The notes under the pieces are model-generated. The model searched no databases. It had not been told where the DNA came from and saw only the letters and a list, made by a program, of their open reading frames with translations. A stretch of DNA of 64,000 nt, taken from positions 25,994,097 to 26,058,096 of the forward strand of contig NC_077242.1 in the NCBI RefSeq assembly GCF_947179165.1. Direction: 5' to 3'. This DNA comes from Solanum dulcamara. Taxonomy: Eukaryota; Streptophyta; Magnoliopsida; Solanales; Solanaceae. Of this stretch, positions 58,371-64,000 are shown in pieces. Positions within the stretch are counted from its first letter, which is position 1. The number at the start of each line of letters is the position of its first letter. A program made the position numbers and the translations under genes.

Positions 58371-58620
58371 CTCTATGGAGACTATATACTAATAGAACTG
58401 GAGCACCCCATTTCGAGACTCGAAATTCCGAATGACACCGAATATCACTATTTAACAATTTCAGCCTTCAAAACTCAAATCCTTCCAAAAATCTGAACTT
58501 TTCAAGGAATTCTACAAAATCAACTTTGAATACTGATCAAACATGACTCGGAGCAACTACCAAAAGAGGTAAAATGGTCATTTTGCAAAAATACCAAAAA
58601 TGACCTTCAGATTCACTATA
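58371..58620 (-). repeat. probable LTR tip fragment
   Basis: The minus strand near 58616 reads TAGTGAATCTGAAGGTCATTTTT, loosely like the TGTAATGACC...AGGTCATT LTR starts elsewhere in the window. It directly abuts the truncated pol. Weak evidence. Confidence 0.35.
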
Positions 58621-59519
58621 GTTTTATTCTTCCTCTTTTTAGAAAAAAATTGGGAGAAAAGGGAGTAAGTATATATGTCGAAGGTTATGGGAATAGTCAT
58701 GAGAATTTACTCACTAAATTCTCTTTTTGCAAGAGCGAAAGAAATTCAATATATATTAATTTTTATTTTCAAGGGTCACAATATATGTCTCATTTATAGA
58801 TGAATTTTTAGAACTGTTTTATTATCCTTGCGTATAATCTTTAATTTTATCATTCAAAAAGATAATTTTTTTGGGAAAAGGAAAAAAAAGTGGAGTTCTA
58901 CAAGCACCATCAAAATATTTAAAATGATAACTAATCTTTTCAATAACAACTGATTATACCTTCTTTTTTTAAAAAATAATAATTAAAATTATGAGCAGTG
59001 ATATTCAGTCTTCAAAGTTTGTTTAAAGTAAGAAAATTTTATCCCCCGCCCTCATTTTATTTTCGACACAAAAATTCACACACTTAGCCAGGTGGCTCAA
59101 AATATGCAAACCAAAATGGAGGAAAAATTGTTATGTTTGTTAAGTAGTTCGAAAACGTAATTGGCGCTTTTTAAATAAAAAACCAAGTTGGCCAGTTGGG
59201 AAATAAGAGAAGCAAAACAACCATTAGTTTGATTATTTTCTTCCTTTTGCAAATTGATATACAATTGATCCCGGAAGAAAATAAAAAAATACTCCTAAAA
59301 TCTGCTTACAAAAAAATTCAAGTGAAAAGTTTTCAATAAGTACACTGGTGAAAATTTATATGGGATATATGTGCAACGCACGTGTTAAGAAGCCAATAAT
59401 TATTTAAAATTATAGGTATAATTGGTATATATGATATCAATACATGTCTAATAAAATAGTTTTTTCATTACTAAATGAGGGCGATCAAATATAGTGTCCT
59501 GTGAAATGTTTACAATTAA
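58621..59519. other. AT-rich intergenic, no gene seen
   Basis: No coding or repeat structure could be supported in this stretch. Confidence 0.5.
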
Positions 59520-60844
59520 GGGTCGTTTCGTGTGATAGATAAGAAAAGATAATCATGGGATAAGTTTTTAGTACCTTTTAATTCTTTGTTTGGTTGCAAA
59601 GTTTGAAATAACTTATCCAATAATTAACAATTAGTATTGTGATAAGTTATTCTTACCTGTGGGTGGAATAGTAATCCCAGGATAACTTATCTTCGGATAA
59701 CATATGTAAAATAACAAAAGTACTCCTTAAACTTTCTCTTATACACCACTTTTACATTCATGTGTATTAACAGAATTTTTAACAACATTAACCTTAATTA
59801 ATCGTTGTATTTATGATAATATATTTTCTATTAAAAATTACATTATATAAATGTAATTTTTATTTATGAATATATTATAAGTTAAATTTATTTGACTAAT
59901 TCTTATGCTTATTTATATTTTAATTTCTCTTAAAATGTTCACTCCACTACTAAATTACATATTTTTAATTAATAGTTTATTACTCACTTAAAAATTATAT
60001 TTTATATTTCAATTAAAATATAGATAACTTTAATATTTTATAATATATGAGTGATATGTGTTTAGATGAAGTGACATAAATAATAAAATTTCTTAGCATT
60101 TTCATGATTGTGCCTGTATTTTTAAAATTGAACTTTCATCTTATTTAATTTAAAAATAAAACTTCCATCTTATTTAGGTTTAAATAAAATTTCCATCTTA
60201 TTTAACTTCAAAATAAAACATCCATCTTATTTAGCTTAAAAATAAAACTTCAATCTTGTTTGTTTAGCTTAAAAATAAAACTTAAAATTTAAGTTTATTA
60301 AAGTAAAAGAAATTTTATTATTAAAATTATCTAAATTTTAATTGATATATAAAATATAATTTTTAAGTGAGTAAAAAACTATTTAATTAAAAATATGTAA
60401 TTTAGTTGTGGAGTAAAAAATTTAAAAGAAATCAAAATATAAATAAACATAAGCATTGGACAAATAAATTCAACTTACAATATATTTATAAATAGAAATT
60501 GTATTAATAAAATATATTTTTTATAGAAAAATATATTATCATTAAAACAACGATTAATTAAGATTGTAAATGTTATTATAAATGTTGTTAAAAATTATAT
60601 TAATACAAATGAATGTAAAAGTGGTATATAATAGAGACTTTAAGGGATACTTTTGTTACTTTATATATTTTATCTAGGATAAGTTATATGTGATTACTAT
60701 TCATCCGCATTGAAGAATAACTAATCCAATACTAATTGTTAATATTGGAATGAGTTATCCCAACCTTTGCAATTAAATAAGAAATTAAAGACACTCAAAA
60801 ATCATTCGGAACTAACTTTTCTTATCTATCACACCAAACAATCT
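59520..60844. mobile_element. long-inverted-repeat MITE/foldback element, 1,325 bp
   Basis: Ends GGGTCGTTTCGTGTGATAG and CTATCACACCAAACAATCT are inverted repeats and continue as arms of roughly 500 bases (shared: ATAGATAAGAAAAG, AACAATTAGTATTG, CTCACTTAAAAATTATATTT). A spacer of about 290 bases contains CTTCCATCTTATTTA-like direct repeats (60120-60260). TTAA flanks both sides (59516-59519 and 60845-60848), compatible with a Harbinger/Tourist-type TWA target. No transposase is present. Confidence 0.75.
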
Positions 60845-60912
60845 TTAAGATAGTCGGTCATAATGTAGCGAGACAGTATTATGGCCCAACATTTAAGGTC
60901 CAAGGACATAAC

Positions 60913-61918
60913 TAGGGCTGGGCATAAAATACCAAAAATTGAATAATCGAATCGAATTGACTATTTTGGTATTTCATATTTCGATTTTGGGATTTGGTAT
61001 TTCGATTTCGATATTCGAGAAATATCGAATATTAATTTTTTTTTTACTAATACAAATAAACTGAAAAAAAAGAAGAAAAATTACCAAAAGGAGAAGATTT
61101 TTGTGACAGGAAACTATCCCATTTTTTTATTTTCCTTACCATTTTCATTTCAACCTTTCCACGTTTACAACATATTATATGCACACTTTCAAACACGTAC
61201 ATTATGGATAACTGCTAAAATTTAAATTTATGTACATGTAAAAATTATAAATTCTAATTTCAAATTTATGCAATTGGTTAAAAATTCTAATTTCACTTTG
61301 CATGATTCACCACGTCAGGTATCTACATAAACTGTTTGATAGTTACATTGAAAACAAAAGATTCCAATTCTTTATATCTTTGCAGGAACTAATTAATAAT
61401 TAGTGCAACGATGTAAAGTTTTTGGATAAATCAAAGAAAAACATATGTATAAAAATTATGTGTGATATATTAGAGATTTTTGTTTTCATTCTTTTTCATC
61501 ATTTTTATTACATGGTAATATTTTTTTTATTCTGTATCTATTCATAAATTATTTTCTCTTTGTTTACGATGTATCATTTCTCCTCCGTAGAATGTGGCTT
61601 CAAAGCAATTTCGATTTCGGTATTCGGTAAGTTAAAATGCATATATTACTTAATTATGGTGTAGTAATAAAAATATAAGTTAAGATATGTATTCTTTAGG
61701 TTAATGTAAATATTAAATGCGGATAAATTTTTATTGTACATTAACTATTAAAAAAATATGGTATTACCGAATACTGTACCGAACTGAAGTTTGATTTATC
61801 AATTATCGAATTACCAAATTGAAATTTAAAAATTTGATATTTGATATATAGTTTGAATTACCAATTATCGAATTCGAACTTTAAAAATACCGAACCGAAT
61901 ACCGAACGCCCAGCCCTA
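60913..61918. mobile_element. hAT-type non-autonomous element, 1,006 bp
   Basis: Starts TAGGGCTGGGCATAAAATACC and ends GGTATT-type sequence whose last bases are GCCCAGCCCTA. The terminal repeats extend inward through ATTCGAT/AATATCGAA-like text. Flanks GACATAAC (60905-60912) and GACATAGC (61919-61926) are an 8-bp target duplication with one change. The TAGGGCTGGGC terminus is a widespread plant hAT MITE end. There is no transposase. It sits about 40 bp upstream of the first RPS3 promoter motif. Confidence 0.9.
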
Positions 61919-61958
61919 GACATAGCAATTCAAATGAGTGCAGAAATACAAATCGGTT

Positions 61959-62048
61959 TGGGCCTTTAACCCAAATAGAAGGCCCAGTAACATAACCCTA
62001 GGTGTACCATATATATATGCGCATGCCGTAGTCCGCGTAGAACCCTAG
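61959..62048 (+). promoter_or_regulatory. RPS3 promoter: site II, telo-box and TATA motifs
   Basis: Site II-type motifs TGGGCC at 61959-61964 and its inverse GGCCCA at 61981-61986. AACCCTAG telo-box-like motifs at 61994-62001 and 62041-62048. A TATATATAT run at about 62010-62018. Site II plus telo-box pairs are the known TCP- and telomere-binding-factor-linked signature of plant ribosomal protein promoters, and they lie 75-165 bases upstream of the RPS3 ATG. Confidence 0.75.
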
Positions 62049-62124
62049 AACGCATATTGCTGGCAAAATTTATCGCCGAGGTAGAGCTTTAGGTCTCGTC
62101 TGCTAATCTCTCAAACCTCCGAAG

Positions 62125-64000
<1,876 letters not shown>

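Overview
This is nuclear plant DNA, almost certainly from the Solanaceae and probably Solanum or a close relative. It has split genes with GT/AG introns, a 40S ribosomal protein gene with a plant-type promoter, Solanaceae-type SINE and RTE-LINE tails, and layers of Ty3/gypsy and Ty1/copia LTR retrotransposons with tRNA-iMet primer binding sites. It has no bacterial-style operons, no CRISPR array and no free-standing tRNA or rRNA gene.

Layout. 1-9454 is nested Ty3/gypsy debris: a minus-strand element (gag/protease 1-1340, 3.1 kb LTR 1591-4726) sits in an older plus-strand element (4727-6358), followed by a compound microsatellite and a truncated minus-strand LTR that carries a 1.1 kb MULE with a perfect 9-bp target duplication. 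10202-12893 is a five-exon CYP72-clan cytochrome P450 on the minus strand, complete except for one in-frame stop in exon 1. 13680-16225 holds a 5'-truncated RTE LINE (16-bp target duplication) facing an older LINE tail. 17629-22984 is a 163-bp tandem duplication whose second copy was hit by a full-length but decayed Ty1/copia element (17842-22868). An hAT MITE follows at 22992-23412, then a wall-associated-kinase-like relic (23575-24095), then an intact single-exon gene for a stress-responsive A/B-barrel (Dabb) protein (24515-25315, minus).

25603-27826 is an AT-rich Harbinger-like non-autonomous element containing a SINE, a long inverted repeat and a perfect 133-bp tandem duplication. 28640-58620 is a retrotransposon graveyard. 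It holds a chromovirus-like gypsy element with a RNase H-to-integrase deletion (about 30262-35712), an Athila-type pol fragment (36655-38330), and a 5' LTR with gag-pol (38517-45095) fused to a second pol (45096-48264). The 3' LTR of that second pol is split by a solo LTR (50425-52582) and meets a same-family element tail to tail (53219-58370). Two further inverted-repeat elements (59520-60844 and an hAT MITE at 60913-61918) lead to the 5' half of a cytosolic RPS3 gene (62125 to beyond the window end).

The host genes are functionally unrelated: RPS3 (translation), a UP3-like Dabb protein (possibly chloroplast or peroxisome) and a P450 that looks recently inactivated. I found no convincing undescribed multi-gene system. 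The most useful leads are the P450 nonsense mutation, the hAT MITE abutting the RPS3 promoter, the clusters of short family-specific motifs inside the gypsy LTRs, and the inverted gypsy pair. Boundaries marked approximate, and all family names, come from reading motifs by eye with no database search.
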